From an uncultured Clostridia bacterium (GTDB lineage: Bacteria; Bacillota; Clostridia; Oscillospirales; Ruminococcaceae), in contig CALXCO010000006.1 of assembly GCA_944386805.1 (NCBI GenBank), positions 26,176-90,175 on the forward strand: DNA of 64,000 nt, given 5' to 3'. Positions 16,693 through 26,467 of this stretch are shown here, one piece after another. The translations under genes and the position numbers were made by a program. The notes below the pieces were generated by a model. The model saw only the letters and a program-made list of their open reading frames with translations, searched no databases and had not been told where the DNA came from. How positions within the stretch are numbered: the stretch's first letter is position 1; every line of letters begins with the position of its first letter.

Positions 16693-17337
16693 ATGTTTGT
16701 ATATTTTCCCAGTTGTAATTTTACCCGCACGTTTCCGAAAACTTCCGCGGCTGCCAAAGAGTTTATGGCAAAGCAGGGAGTCCGTGTGGAAGGCTGCTGC
16801 CGTCCCGGACATAAAAACCTGACAGACGGTGAACAGGCGCTGGTTGTCTGCCAGACCTGTACGCTGCTGATCGGAGAGCGCCGGCCGGATATTCCGATGC
16901 AAAGTGCTTGGGAGTATCTGGACAGCCTGGAGATTGCCTGGCCGGATTATCATGGCGAGAAGATCACGGTTCAGGATTGCTGGCGGGCTAGAAATAACGA
17001 TGGTTTACATGCCGCAGTTCGCAGCCTGCTGCATAAAATGAATTTTGTCGTCGTCGAACTGGAAAAGAACCGCCGTAATGCTGATTTTGACGGTGAATGG
17101 CTGTATCGTCCTTCTGCACCTGCCAATTTGAAAATGGCACCCCGGTCTTTTGAAGCGATTCAGCCGTATATCCAGCTGAAATCTCCCGAAGAAGCGCAGG
17201 CCCTGATGCAGGCGCATGCCGCCCAGATTCAGACAGACAGGGTTGTCGATTACTGTACTGCCTGCCATACCGGTTTGCTCCATGGTGGCGCCAATGCTGT
17301 CAATCTGATGGAACTGCTGATGGGTACAGAAGGATAA
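16693..17337 (+). CDS. Cysteine-rich protein resembling a CCG-type Fe-S/disulfide reductase domain
   Basis: 214 residues. Cysteines fall at C8, C35-C36, C53-x-x-C56 and C96, plus a late YCTACHTGLLHGG. The spacing C-CC-CxxC recalls the CCG cysteine-rich domain of heterodisulfide reductase B, GlpC and lactate-oxidation LldE proteins, which bind an unusual Fe-S cluster. No electron-transfer partner lies next to it, and GCCRPG differs from the usual CCG. AAAGGAG precedes the ATG at 16693. Assigning a role beyond possible Fe-S binding would be a guess. Confidence 0.62.
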   Translation: MFVYFPSCNFTRTFPKTSAAAKEFMAKQGVRVEGCCRPGHKNLTDGEQALVVCQTCTLLIGERRPDIPMQSAWEYLDSLEIAWPDYHGEKITVQDCWRARNNDGLHAAVRSLLHKMNFVVVELEKNRRNADFDGEWLYRPSAPANLKMAPRSFEAIQPYIQLKSPEEAQALMQAHAAQIQTDRVVDYCTACHTGLLHGGANAVNLMELLMGTEG

Positions 17338-17367
17338 TACATGCCTGCTTTTATGTTTACAGACAGT

Positions 17368-17402
17368 AAAAACCCCGCTTATCCAATGGTAAGCGGGGTT
17401 TT
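17368..17402. terminator. Bidirectional terminator
   Basis: AAAACCCCGCTTA pairs with TAAGCGGGGTTTT between the convergent Cys-rich gene and ppdK. Confidence 0.88.
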
Positions 17403-17434
17403 AATTAGCCTGTTAATCAGCCCTTATTCAGAAA

Positions 17435-20068
17435 TTACTTTCTGGGGTTCTTGATAGCAGCCTGAGCAGCAGCCAGACGAGCGATCGGAACACGGAAGGG
17501 CGAGCAGGAAACGTAGGTCAGACCAACGTTGTGGCAGAATTCGATAGAGCTCGGATCGCCGCCATGTTCGCCGCAGATGCCCAGTTTGATGTCGGGTCTG
17601 GTAGCTTTGCCCAGTTCACAAGCCATCTTGACCAGTTTGCCAACGCCGACCTGGTCGAGTTTTGCGAAGGGATCGTTCTCGTAGATCTTCTTGTCGTAGT
17701 AAGCGCCAAGGAACTTGCCAGCGTCGTCACGGCTGAAGCCGAAGGTCATCTGGGTCAGGTCATTGGTACCGAAGGAGAAGTACTCAGCCTCTTTTGCGAT
17801 CTCGTCAGCAGTCAGAGCAGCTCTCGGGATCTCGATCATGGTGCCGACTTTGTACTTCATAGAAGAACCAGCCTCAGCGATCAGTTTGTCCGCAGTGGTG
17901 GTAACAACTTTCTTAACGTAAGCCAGCTCTTTAACCTCGCCAACCAGCGGGATCATGATCTCAGGCTCGATGTTCCATTCCGGATGTTTCGCAGAAACGT
18001 TCAGAGCAGCCTTGATAACTGCTTCAGTCTGCATTTCAGCGATTTCAGGGTAGGTGACAGCCAGACGGCAGCCACGGTGACCCATCATCGGGTTGAACTC
18101 GTGCAGGCCAGCGATGATAGCCTTAACCTGTTCAACGGTCTTGCCGGTGTTCTTAGCCAGCAGCTCGATGTCAGCTTCCTCGGTAGGAACGAACTCGTGC
18201 AGAGGCGGGTCGAGGAAACGAATGTTGACAGGCTGACCTTCCATGGTCTCGTACAGTTTTTCAAAGTCGCCCTGCTGCATGGGTTCCAGTTTAGCCAGAG
18301 CAGTCTTTCTGCCTTCAACGGTGTCAGCGCAGATCATCTCACGGATAGCTGCGATTCTGTCGCCTTCGAAGAACATGTGCTCGGTACGGCACAGGCCGAT
18401 ACCTTCAGCGCCCAGGTTCATAGCGTCGATTGCGTTCTGAGGAGTATCAGCATTGGTGCGGACCTTCAGATCGCGGTATTTGTCAGCCAGAGCCATGATG
18501 CGGCCGAAGTAACCGGAGTTAACAGAAGCAGGAACGGTGGGGATAATGCCATCGTAGATGCAGCCGGTAGAACCATCGATGGAGATGAAGTCACCCTCAT
18601 GATAGGTCTTGCCAGCCAGCTCGAATTTCTTGTTTTCTTCGTCCATGGTGATATCGGAGCAGCCGGATACACAGCAGGTACCCATACCACGAGCAACGAC
18701 TGCTGCGTGAGAGGTCATACCGCCGCGAACGGTCAGGATGCCCTGAGCAGCTTTCATGCCTTCGATATCTTCAGGAGAGGTTTCCAGACGGACCAGAACG
18801 ACTTTCTCGCCCTTTTCAGCCCATTCTTTAGCGTCTTCAGCGGTGAAGACGATCTTACCGCAAGCAGCACCAGGAGAAGCAGCCAGAGCTTTTGCAGCAG
18901 GGGTAGCAGCCTTCAGAGCAGCGGTATCAAAGGTGGGATGCAGCAGAGCGTCCAGGTTTCTGGGCTCGATCATCAGGACAGCCTGTTTCTCGTCGATCAT
19001 GCCTTCGTCGATCAGGTCGCAAGCGATCTTCAGAGCAGCAGCGGGAGTTCTCTTACCGTTACGGGTCTGGAGCATATACAGCTTCTTGTCCTCGATGGTG
19101 AACTCCATGTCCTGCATGTCATGGTAGTGGTTTTCCAGGATGTTGCAGATGCCGACGAACTGTTCGTAAACTTCAGGCATAACTTCCTTCAGGTGGTCGA
19201 TATGCTGAGGAGTACGGACACCAGCAACAACGTCCTCGCCCTGTGCGTTCATCAGGAACTCACCGGTCAGGACCTTTTCACCGGTGGAGGGGTTACGGGT
19301 AAACGCAACGCCGGTACCGGAATCGTTGTTCTTGTTGCCGAATGCCATCATCTGTACGTTAACAGCGGTACCCCAGGAGTAAGGAATATCGTTGTCACGA
19401 CGGTAAACGTTTGCACGGGGGTTGTCCCAGCTGCGGAAAACAGCTTTGACAGCGCCGATCAGCTGTTCCTTAGGATCAGAGGGGAAGTCCTCACCGATTT
19501 TAGCTTTGTATTCAGCTTTGAACTGTTCAGCCAGTTCCTTGAGGTCCTCAGCGGTCAGCTCGACGTCCTGAGTAACGCCTCTTTCAGCTTTCATCTTGTC
19601 GATCAGCTGTTCAAAATACTTTTTGCCGACTTCCATAACGACGTCGGAGTACATCTGAATAAATCTTCTGTAGCAGTCGTAAGCCCAACGGGGGTTGCCC
19701 CAGCTTGCGATGGTTTCAACTACTTCCTCGTTCAGACCGAGGTTGAGGATGGTGTCCATCATGCCGGGCATGGATGCACGGGCGCCGGAACGAACGGAAA
19801 CCAGCAGAGGATTCTCTTTATCACCGAATTTCTTGCCGGTGATTTCTTCCATCTTGCCGATGTATTCCATGATCTCGGCCATGATTTCATCGTTGATCTT
19901 CTTGCCGTCCTCGTAGTACTGGGTGCAGGCTTCGGTGGAAATGGTGAAGCCCTGGGGAACCGGCAGGCCGAGGTTGGTCATCTCAGCCAGGTTTGCGCCT
20001 TTACCGCCCAGCAGCTCACGCATGTTAGCGTTGCCTTCGCTGAACAGGTAGCAATACTTCTTGCCCAT
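17435..20068 (-). CDS. ppdK: Pyruvate, phosphate dikinase
   Basis: 877-residue PPDK, interconverting pyruvate + ATP + Pi and PEP + AMP + PPi. It has an N-terminal ATP-grasp domain (GGKGANLAEM start), a central phosphohistidine swivel domain with catalytic His in RGGMTSHAAVVARGMG, and a C-terminal PEP/pyruvate barrel (GLCRTEHMF, GICGEHGGDPSS). Length is normal. The start at 20068 is chosen because GGAGG lies 8 nt before it. In anaerobes using PPi-based glycolysis it substitutes for or complements pyruvate kinase. Codon use is strongly biased, as for a highly expressed gene. It lies upstream of no other gene, with a 630-bp intergenic region before it. Confidence 0.97.
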   Translation of the reverse strand: MGKKYCYLFSEGNANMRELLGGKGANLAEMTNLGLPVPQGFTISTEACTQYYEDGKKINDEIMAEIMEYIGKMEEITGKKFGDKENPLLVSVRSGARASMPGMMDTILNLGLNEEVVETIASWGNPRWAYDCYRRFIQMYSDVVMEVGKKYFEQLIDKMKAERGVTQDVELTAEDLKELAEQFKAEYKAKIGEDFPSDPKEQLIGAVKAVFRSWDNPRANVYRRDNDIPYSWGTAVNVQMMAFGNKNNDSGTGVAFTRNPSTGEKVLTGEFLMNAQGEDVVAGVRTPQHIDHLKEVMPEVYEQFVGICNILENHYHDMQDMEFTIEDKKLYMLQTRNGKRTPAAALKIACDLIDEGMIDEKQAVLMIEPRNLDALLHPTFDTAALKAATPAAKALAASPGAACGKIVFTAEDAKEWAEKGEKVVLVRLETSPEDIEGMKAAQGILTVRGGMTSHAAVVARGMGTCCVSGCSDITMDEENKKFELAGKTYHEGDFISIDGSTGCIYDGIIPTVPASVNSGYFGRIMALADKYRDLKVRTNADTPQNAIDAMNLGAEGIGLCRTEHMFFEGDRIAAIREMICADTVEGRKTALAKLEPMQQGDFEKLYETMEGQPVNIRFLDPPLHEFVPTEEADIELLAKNTGKTVEQVKAIIAGLHEFNPMMGHRGCRLAVTYPEIAEMQTEAVIKAALNVSAKHPEWNIEPEIMIPLVGEVKELAYVKKVVTTTADKLIAEAGSSMKYKVGTMIEIPRAALTADEIAKEAEYFSFGTNDLTQMTFGFSRDDAGKFLGAYYDKKIYENDPFAKLDQVGVGKLVKMACELGKATRPDIKLGICGEHGGDPSSIEFCHNVGLTYVSCSPFRVPIARLAAAQAAIKNPRK

Positions 20069-20389
20069 TGTTATTACCTCCAATTACTAATACACACTCC
20101 GCGCTTCTTAAAGAAGGCGGGCGAATTCACTTCATGGTCATCTGTACGCCAAAAAAAGCCGCACAAACAACCCTTCCAGTGTCTCATCTCTATTATAGCA
20201 AAGATGATGAAATATTTCCAGTATTCTGAAAAAAAAACTGAAAAACTTTTTGCCGGTGTTCTGTGTGATTATGACAATTATGCAGACAAAATTCACTTTT
20301 TGCTGATCTCAGGCTTAACAAATTATGCTTCCATTATTCAGGCTGCGTCCATTCGGAAAGGGTAAAAAATTCATATTTGTGCGATATAC

Positions 20390-20652
20390 TATAACTGTCG
20401 ACAGGGACGGGATACGAAAGTCCACAGAGTCCCAAGACTTCGGGAACCGGTCATAAGTGAGTCCCCCTGGCGGCAGATGCGAGACTCTGGCATACAGCCT
20501 GAAGTATGCAAGTCCCGCCGGCTGACTGGGAAATTCAGCTGGCAGGGCGTTTCGGATCATGGGTAATCCGAATTGAAAAAGACATACCCTCTCCTCCTCA
20601 TTTTTCATACGCTGCGAAACCCCCGTCCTGTGCAATCAGGACGGGGGTTTCG
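20390..20652 (+). ncRNA. Candidate structured RNA in the ppdK-ackA intergenic region
   Basis: About 260 bp without a convincing gene but rich in stems: 20408-20412 with 20513-20517; 20422-20431 with 20483-20490 (2-nt bulge); hairpin 20491-20508; hairpin 20521-20539; TTCGGAT/ATCCGAA 20551-20572; and a 16-bp terminator-like stem 20615-20652. A TATACT sits at 20385, but its -35 is poor. The rod plus side hairpin faintly recalls 6S RNA. Read on the minus strand instead, a GAGGAGGAG ribosome site precedes a 16-codon ORF (20535-20585). Orientation and class are unsettled. Confidence 0.3.
20615..20652. terminator. Strong hairpin after ackA
   Basis: A perfect 16-bp stem (20615-20630 with 20637-20652) 46 bp past the ackA stop. 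T-tracts are weak on both sides (GTTTCGTTTA on plus), so it may end the plus-strand RNA, the ackA transcript, or both. Confidence 0.6.
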
Positions 20653-20697
20653 TTTACAGCAAAAGTGCTCCCGGAAAAACCGGGAGCACCAGAAAAA

Positions 20698-21906
20698 TTA
20701 CAGAGTCTTGTTTTCGATCAGAGCCTGGGTATCCATTGCGATCAACAGTTCTTCGTTGGTCGGAACGATCCAGACTTCAACCTTGGAATCGTCGGTGGAA
20801 ATACGGCCTTCTTTATGGTTGAGGGCGGTATTGCGTTCATCATCCAGCTTGATGCCGAAGAATTCCATGTTGGAGCATGCCAGTCTGCGGATACCGATTG
20901 CGTTTTCGCCGATACCGCCGGTAAAGACGACTGCATCCAGTCCGCCCATAGCAGCCGCATAAGCGCCGATCTGCTTTTTAATCTCGTAGCTGAGCATCTC
21001 AGTAGCCAGCGTGCAGCGTTTGTCGCCGGCAGCCATGCCAGCTTCGATATCACGATTGTCCGATTTGCCGCCGGTAAGGCCATAGAAACCGCACTTCTTG
21101 TTGAGGTAGTTGCTCATTTCAGTAGCGCTCATACCGGTTTTTTCCATCAGGTAGAGAACTGCGGAAGCGTCGATTGCGCCGCAGCGGGTGCCCATGATGA
21201 CGCCATCCAGAGGAGTGAAGCCCATCGTGGTGTCGACCGATTTGCCGCAGTCGACAGCGGTGATGGAAGAACCGTTGCCCAGATGGCAGGTAACCAGTTT
21301 GAGCTGATCCAGCGGCTTGCCGATGCGCTTTGCAAAATCAGCCGATACAAAGCGGTGGGAAGTGCCATGGAAGCCATATTTACGGATTGCGTATTTTTCG
21401 TAATCCTCATAGGGCAGACCGAACATGAAAGCCTTGGGGGGCATGGTCTGATGGAAAGCGGTATCGAAAACGACAACCATCGGGACCTTGTCGCCGACAA
21501 CCTTCCGGCATGCACGCAGAGCGAGAACATGAGCGGGGTTGTGCAGAGGAGCGAGGGGAGACAGCTGTTCGATCTGATCGATGACTTCGTCGGTTGCGAT
21601 AACCGATTTGCTGAAGATATCGCCGCCCTGGACGATACGATGGCCGACTGCAGAGATTTCTGCGATCGAGTCGACGACTTTGCCATCGCCTGTGGTCAGT
21701 TTTTCAATGACCTTTTCAAATGCTTCGGTATGGGTAGGAAAGCTGCAATCCTCAGTGACGGAGAATCCGGACGCAGTTTTGTGGGTGATACGGCCGTCGA
21801 TGCCGATTCTTTCACAGTTGCCTTTGGCAATAACCTCATCGTTATCCATGTTGATCAGCTGGTATTTCAAAGAGGAGCTGCCGGCGTTGATAACCAGAAT
21901 TTTCAT
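20698..21906 (-). CDS. ackA: Acetate kinase
   Basis: 402 residues, full length. It converts acetyl phosphate + ADP to acetate + ATP, the last ATP-yielding step of acetate fermentation, in the cytoplasm. The first residues MKILVINAGSSSLKYQL are the canonical ASKHA phosphate-binding start, with later HLGNGSSITAVDCG and FTGGIGENA motifs. A GGAAAGGACAGG ribosome site is at suitable distance. No phosphotransacetylase gene is adjacent. It has a TTGAAA-17-TAATAT promoter. Confidence 0.97.
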   Translation of the reverse strand: MKILVINAGSSSLKYQLINMDNDEVIAKGNCERIGIDGRITHKTASGFSVTEDCSFPTHTEAFEKVIEKLTTGDGKVVDSIAEISAVGHRIVQGGDIFSKSVIATDEVIDQIEQLSPLAPLHNPAHVLALRACRKVVGDKVPMVVVFDTAFHQTMPPKAFMFGLPYEDYEKYAIRKYGFHGTSHRFVSADFAKRIGKPLDQLKLVTCHLGNGSSITAVDCGKSVDTTMGFTPLDGVIMGTRCGAIDASAVLYLMEKTGMSATEMSNYLNKKCGFYGLTGGKSDNRDIEAGMAAGDKRCTLATEMLSYEIKKQIGAYAAAMGGLDAVVFTGGIGENAIGIRRLACSNMEFFGIKLDDERNTALNHKEGRISTDDSKVEVWIVPTNEELLIAMDTQALIENKTL

Positions 21907-22033
21907 ATTTTCCTGTCCTTTCCATCAGCTTACGCTGCAAAATAGGTTCTGTCAGCCGGATACGCAGGGTACCAGACCATGCATCTGTCCTGCAAAAGCA
22001 AACGATACCGGCGCATTGAGAACGTACACTTAT

Positions 22034-22062
22034 ATATTAGCCTACATTCCGTTAAATTTCAA
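22034..22062 (-). promoter_or_regulatory. Promoter of ackA
   Basis: On the minus strand TTGAAA and TAATAT are separated by 17 bp, with about 120 nt of leader. Confidence 0.65.
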
Positions 22063-22152
22063 GCATTTTGCAGGAATTTGTAACATTCCATATGAATAAA
22101 CAGTGAATGCGCCGGGTTCGTTGGAAAAAATGACTGCAAATTGTCCGCTTTC

Positions 22153-23748
22153 TCAGCAAAAACGGACAGCCGCCTTTTCAACTTCCAGTGCGGCACGGAA
22201 TCCCTTCATATAATCGGCGAATCCCTGCTGGTCTTCCTTTTGAGGCTGCGCGGTGGTTGCCTTTGCACCGGCGAAGACATGGTTGGCCAGATAATCTTCC
22301 AGCGTTTCACCCTTCTGTTTCCATACCCGGTATGCCGCCAGCAGTGCGATACCCCATGGGCCGCCTTCGCCTGCCGTCTCCATAACCGAAACAGGGGTAG
22401 ACAACGCGCCCGCCATCAGTTTCTGACCGACACCTTCCGCCTTGAAGAAGCCGCCGTGGCCCATCAGCGTATCAATCGTGACATGTTCCTTTTCCGTCAG
22501 GATATCCATCCCGACTTTCAGTGTCGCGACAGCCCCATACAGGTGGGCACGGGACAGGTTTTCAAAGCTGAAATCTGCGTCAGGGCTGCGCACCAGCAGC
22601 GGACGGCCTTCTGCCAGTCCGGTCACCGGTTCACCGGAGAAATAGTTGACCGTCTGAATGCCGCCGCAATCTGGCTTTCCATCCAGTGCAGCAAAGAAGA
22701 TGGTGTCCAGCACCTGCGGCATCGAACAGGAGATACCCAGCCGTTTGGCAAATCCGATCAGCATTTCTGCCCAGGCATTGATGTCGGAGGTGCAGTTGTT
22801 GCAGTGGACCATTGCGACCGGTTTGCCGGTCGGGGTGGTGACCATATCGATTTCCGGGTAGACTTTCGACAGCTGGTGTTCCAGGACAACCATCGAGAAG
22901 ATGCTGGTTCCTGCCGAAACATTGCCGGTACGGACGGCGACTGCGTTGGTTGCGGTCATACCGGTTCCGGCGTCACCTTCGGGAGGACACAGCGGAATGC
23001 CGGGCTGCAGCGTTCCGGTCGGGTCGAGCAGCAGCGCGCCTTCAGCGGTCAGCGTGCCGGCGTCGTCACCTGCGCTGAGAACCTTCGGAAGGATATCCTT
23101 CACCTTCCAGGGATAGCCTTTATCGGCATGCAGCACGTCAAATTTTTCCAGCATTTCCACGTTGTAGTCGCCGTCGTCGCCAATCGGGAACATGCCCGAC
23201 GCCTCACCGACTCCCAGTGCATTGACACCGGTCAGCTTCCAGTGGATATAACCGGCCAGCGTGGTCAGATGCGCGATTTCCCCGACATGGGGTTCCTGGT
23301 TGAGGATTGCCTGTTGCAGATGGGCAATACTCCAGCGCTGCGGGATATTGAAGCCGAACAGTTCGGTCAGCTGTGCAGCGGCCTGTTCGGTCATCGTATT
23401 GCGCCAGGTGCGGAAGGGGGTCAGCAGGTTCCCTTCACTGTCAAACGGCAGATATCCGTGCATCATGGCGGAAAAGCCGATTGCCGCGAAGGTCGTCAAT
23501 TTTTCGCCGTAGTCTGCTTCCACCTTTTCACACAGTTTGCGGTAGCAGTCCTGAATACCTGCCCAGGCATCCTCTAGCCGGTAGGTCCAGATGCCATTTT
23601 CCAGTCTGTTTTCCCAGTCATGGCTGCCGGACGCGATGGGGGCATGATCGCTGCCGATCAGGACCGCTTTGATACGGGTCGAGCCAAGCTCAATGCCCAG
23701 TGCGGTTTTACCCAGGCGGATATCCTGTTTTGCCTGTTTGATGTCCAT
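22153..23748 (-). CDS. FGGY-family carbohydrate kinase
   Basis: 531-residue sugar kinase of the ASKHA fold. The ATP phosphate-binding loop is [17 protein letters not shown] near residue 17, with [13 protein letters not shown] as the sugar-binding segment and [13 protein letters not shown] as a central motif. It resembles the longer ATP-dependent FGGY enzymes found with pentose isomerase/epimerase genes in Clostridia. The start at 23748 has AAAGGAG 8 nt upstream. The substrate is not deducible here; no isomerase or transporter is adjacent. It is distinct from the kinase at the left edge, which has the standard xylulokinase motifs. Confidence 0.85.
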   Translation of the reverse strand: MDIKQAKQDIRLGKTALGIELGSTRIKAVLIGSDHAPIASGSHDWENRLENGIWTYRLEDAWAGIQDCYRKLCEKVEADYGEKLTTFAAIGFSAMMHGYLPFDSEGNLLTPFRTWRNTMTEQAAAQLTELFGFNIPQRWSIAHLQQAILNQEPHVGEIAHLTTLAGYIHWKLTGVNALGVGEASGMFPIGDDGDYNVEMLEKFDVLHADKGYPWKVKDILPKVLSAGDDAGTLTAEGALLLDPTGTLQPGIPLCPPEGDAGTGMTATNAVAVRTGNVSAGTSIFSMVVLEHQLSKVYPEIDMVTTPTGKPVAMVHCNNCTSDINAWAEMLIGFAKRLGISCSMPQVLDTIFFAALDGKPDCGGIQTVNYFSGEPVTGLAEGRPLLVRSPDADFSFENLSRAHLYGAVATLKVGMDILTEKEHVTIDTLMGHGGFFKAEGVGQKLMAGALSTPVSVMETAGEGGPWGIALLAAYRVWKQKGETLEDYLANHVFAGAKATTAQPQKEDQQGFADYMKGFRAALEVEKAAVRFC

Positions 23749-23803
23749 TTGAATGTCTCCTTTCGTCATTTTGGTGCGTGCACGGGCACACACCTGAAAC
23801 CGA

Positions 23804-23837
23804 AAACGGCGCAGCCCAAATCAGGGACGCGCCGTTT
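23804..23837 (-). terminator. Terminator of the ispH/rpsA operon
   Basis: AAACGGCGC (23804-23812) pairs with GCGCCGTTT (23829-23837); on the minus strand it is followed by TTTTCGGTTT. Confidence 0.7.
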
Positions 23838-23855
23838 GTTTACAAATCAAAGAAA

Positions 23856-25835
23856 TTATTCTTCGTCAGAGCCGGCGTCCAGAGTAGCACGGATGGACAG
23901 AGAAACTTTCTTCTTCTCGTAATCGATGTCGATGATCTTTGCATTGACAACATCGCCGACAGCCAGTTTATCAGAAACCTTTGCGATTCTCTCATTAGCG
24001 ATCTGGCTGATATGGATCAGGCCGTCAACGCCGGGGATGATCTGAGCAAAAGCACCGAAAGTGGTGATCGAAACGATCTTGACAGGGCAGATGGTATCAA
24101 CAGGGTAATCTCTCTTGAAGATTTCCCAGGGGTTGTCTTCTGCTTTCTTGTAGCCGAGAGAGATTTTCTTCTTTTCGGTGTCGATGTCTTTGATATAAAC
24201 CTCAACGGTATCGCCGACATGGACAACTTCTTCAGGGCTCTTGATACGGGTCCAGGACAGCTCGGTAATGTGGATCATACCGTCAACACCGCCCAGATCG
24301 ACAAATGCGCCGTAAGAGGTAATGGATTTAACCTCACCGGTATATACCTTGCCGACTTCAACGTTAGCCCAGAACTCTTCCTGTTTTGCCTTCTTCGCTT
24401 CGTTCAGAACAGCCTTGATCGAACCAACAGCGCGTCTGCGGCGGTCGTTGACTTCGATAACCTTGAACTGAACTTCCTTGCCCATCAGAACCGAGAGGTC
24501 CTCAGTGCGTCTGTCGGAAGCAAGAGAAGCGGGTACAAATACCTTCAGGCCGTTGCAGTTGACAAGAATACCGCCCTTGATAACGTCGGTAACAGTACCG
24601 GTCATAACGGTGCCATCTTCATATGCTTTGCAAACAGCAGTGTAGTTAGCCTCCGCGTCCAGGCGTTTCTTGGACAGGGTGACAACACCTTCCTGATCGT
24701 TGACTTTGACAACAACCAGGTCGATCTCATCGCCGACTTTAAAGCTGTCGGGGGTGAGGCTGCCGTTTTCGGACAGTTCAGATGCAGGAACGATACCGGT
24801 CTGTTTGGCACCGATATCTACGTGGATCTCGTTAGGCGTAATGTTGGAGACGATGCCCTTTACCCTTTTCCCGTTATATAATTTTTCAGTCTGAGACTGT
24901 TCGAAGAGCTCTGCAAAAGTGAGCTCTTCTTCCTGATTTTCCAGAATTTCACTCATGGTTGTTAAAACCTCCTTGATTATATCAGCCGGGGTAGAAGCAC
25001 CGGCAGTAACGCCAATATTATTATGGCGTAAAATCCGTGTTTTGTCAAGTTCTGTTTTTGTCTCAACGGCCACAGTTTCGCAGTTTTGGGCACAAATTTC
25101 GTAAAGTTTTTGTGTATTCGAGCTTTCGCGGCCGCCGATGACGATCATAAGGTCGGATTTTTGCGCCAGAGCGACAGCTTCCTGCTGCCGTAAATTTGTT
25201 GCGTTACATATTGTATCAAATTTTTTGATGTTTGTATAGTACTTTTCAATAATGCTTTGTAAATTTTTCCACAACAATTGTCCGAGTGTCGTCTGCTGGA
25301 CGACAGCGATTTCCTTTTTATTTTCCCGGCGCAGTTTTTCGAGAATGTCCGTCAGTGTTTTTTCATCCTGGAAGACGTAAACTTCCCCTTTTGCATGGCC
25401 GACGATTCCCTGCACTTCCGGGTGGTCAGGGTTGCCGGCGATCAGCAGGACCATTCCCTGTTCGGTGACTTCTCTGGCAATCCGGTGGATACGGGCGACA
25501 TGGGGACAGGTGCAGTCTACGATATTTCTTTCTTCCAGCTGGTCATATACCGACTGGGGGACGCCATGGGAACGGATGATGACGGTTTGTCCCGGATGGG
25601 TTTCTTCAGGAGAGGAGACACTGGGCACGCCCATCTCCCGCAGCCGCTGCACGACCTGCGGGTTGTGGATAATCGGGCCGAGCGTCACTGCGTCGGAAGA
25701 CTGTCCGGCAATTTCAAACGCACGGTCGACTGCCCGTTTGACCCCATAACAGAATCCCGCGGAGGATGCCAGGGTAATGGTGCGGTGCCCTTTGAGGGCG
25801 ACAGTTTTTTCCTGTAAAATAGGTTGTTCAGACAT
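23856..25835 (-). CDS. ispH: IspH (HMBPP reductase) fused to ribosomal protein S1
   Basis: 659 residues. The N-terminal half (1-290) is the [4Fe-4S] enzyme that makes IPP and DMAPP in the last MEP-pathway step, with its three cluster cysteines in AGFCYGV, CTCPHV and CNATN. The C-terminal half (about 310-655) holds four S1 RNA-binding repeats (for example [19 protein letters not shown]). This fusion is a known natural arrangement in many Clostridia and is also reported as a bifunctional protein. The start at 25835 overlaps the plsC stop by 8 bp and is preceded by GGAGG. Last gene of a five-gene run. Confidence 0.95.
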   Translation of the reverse strand: MSEQPILQEKTVALKGHRTITLASSAGFCYGVKRAVDRAFEIAGQSSDAVTLGPIIHNPQVVQRLREMGVPSVSSPEETHPGQTVIIRSHGVPQSVYDQLEERNIVDCTCPHVARIHRIAREVTEQGMVLLIAGNPDHPEVQGIVGHAKGEVYVFQDEKTLTDILEKLRRENKKEIAVVQQTTLGQLLWKNLQSIIEKYYTNIKKFDTICNATNLRQQEAVALAQKSDLMIVIGGRESSNTQKLYEICAQNCETVAVETKTELDKTRILRHNNIGVTAGASTPADIIKEVLTTMSEILENQEEELTFAELFEQSQTEKLYNGKRVKGIVSNITPNEIHVDIGAKQTGIVPASELSENGSLTPDSFKVGDEIDLVVVKVNDQEGVVTLSKKRLDAEANYTAVCKAYEDGTVMTGTVTDVIKGGILVNCNGLKVFVPASLASDRRTEDLSVLMGKEVQFKVIEVNDRRRRAVGSIKAVLNEAKKAKQEEFWANVEVGKVYTGEVKSITSYGAFVDLGGVDGMIHITELSWTRIKSPEEVVHVGDTVEVYIKDIDTEKKKISLGYKKAEDNPWEIFKRDYPVDTICPVKIVSITTFGAFAQIIPGVDGLIHISQIANERIAKVSDKLAVGDVVNAKIIDIDYEKKKVSLSIRATLDAGSDEE

Positions 25836-26427
25836 GGATATCCTCCAGCATTGTTTCCATTGAATTGGTCAGCAGCCGGTTTGCGGCTCTGATCTGTGAG
25901 GGGACCTTTCCGGTCAGTCCCAGCTGTTCATGGGTGATAAAACTGCCGTAGCGGATGACGACAGGGGTACGGAGTCCATGCCGCTCTCCCTTTTTGATGA
26001 CGCAGGGCTGCAATCCCATACCGGTTTCCGCTGCGATAACCACTGCACCGGATTTCAGTTTTTGCAGTTTTCCGTCCGGACTGCGATGTCCTTCCGGGAA
26101 GATAGCGACGACTTTGCCGTTTTTTACATAATCCACCGCTTTTTCGATTGCGGCGGTATCGCCTTTCCCGCGGGAGACCGGAAAAGCGCCAAGTCCCCGA
26201 ATAATCGGGCCGAGCAGTTTGTTTTCAAACAGTTCTTCCTTTGCCATAAAAAAGCACTGCGGTTTCAGTTTGACCGCAATCAGAATCGGGTCAAAGGTTG
26301 AAATATGATTGGAGCAGAGAATAAAGCCGCGGTCGTTGGGAACGTTCTCCAGTCCTTCAAAGCGGACTTTGTACAACATTTTGGAGACCAGAAGGGTGAC
26401 GGCGCGGGCAACTTTATAAAAGAGCAT
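25828..26427 (-). CDS. plsC: 1-acyl-sn-glycerol-3-phosphate acyltransferase
   Basis: 199 residues, membrane-associated. It acylates lysophosphatidic acid to phosphatidic acid. The HX4D catalytic motif is NHISTFDP (about residues 40-47) and the glycerophosphate-binding motif is FPEGHRS (about 114-120). A short hydrophobic N-terminus anchors it. It sits between cmk and ispH/rpsA, a common clostridial order. A run of eight G at about 26445-26452 lies just before its ribosome site. Confidence 0.93.
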   Translation of the reverse strand: MLFYKVARAVTLLVSKMLYKVRFEGLENVPNDRGFILCSNHISTFDPILIAVKLKPQCFFMAKEELFENKLLGPIIRGLGAFPVSRGKGDTAAIEKAVDYVKNGKVVAIFPEGHRSPDGKLQKLKSGAVVIAAETGMGLQPCVIKKGERHGLRTPVVIRYGSFITHEQLGLTGKVPSQIRAANRLLTNSMETMLEDIHV

Positions 26428-26467
26428 AATTGGATACCTTCCTTAGGGGGGGGAGCGGTCAGGAATT

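Noticed and set aside
17531..20365. A 944-codon open frame on the plus strand across the whole of ppdK
   Set aside because: It is antisense to a full-length, motif-complete PPDK with strong codon bias; such bias leaves the opposite frame open. The translation has no recognisable domain and no ribosome site.
20315..20635. A 106-codon minus-strand frame in the ppdK-ackA gap
   Set aside because: Low-complexity translation without ribosome site, across a stem-rich region better explained as RNA.
22141..23577. A 478-codon plus-strand frame antisense to the FGGY kinase
   Set aside because: Shadow of the kinase; no ribosome site or domain.
26445..26452. Run of eight G before plsC as a phase-variable tract
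   Set aside because: It lies in a short spacer before an essential lipid gene; no sign of variation can be seen in one sequence.
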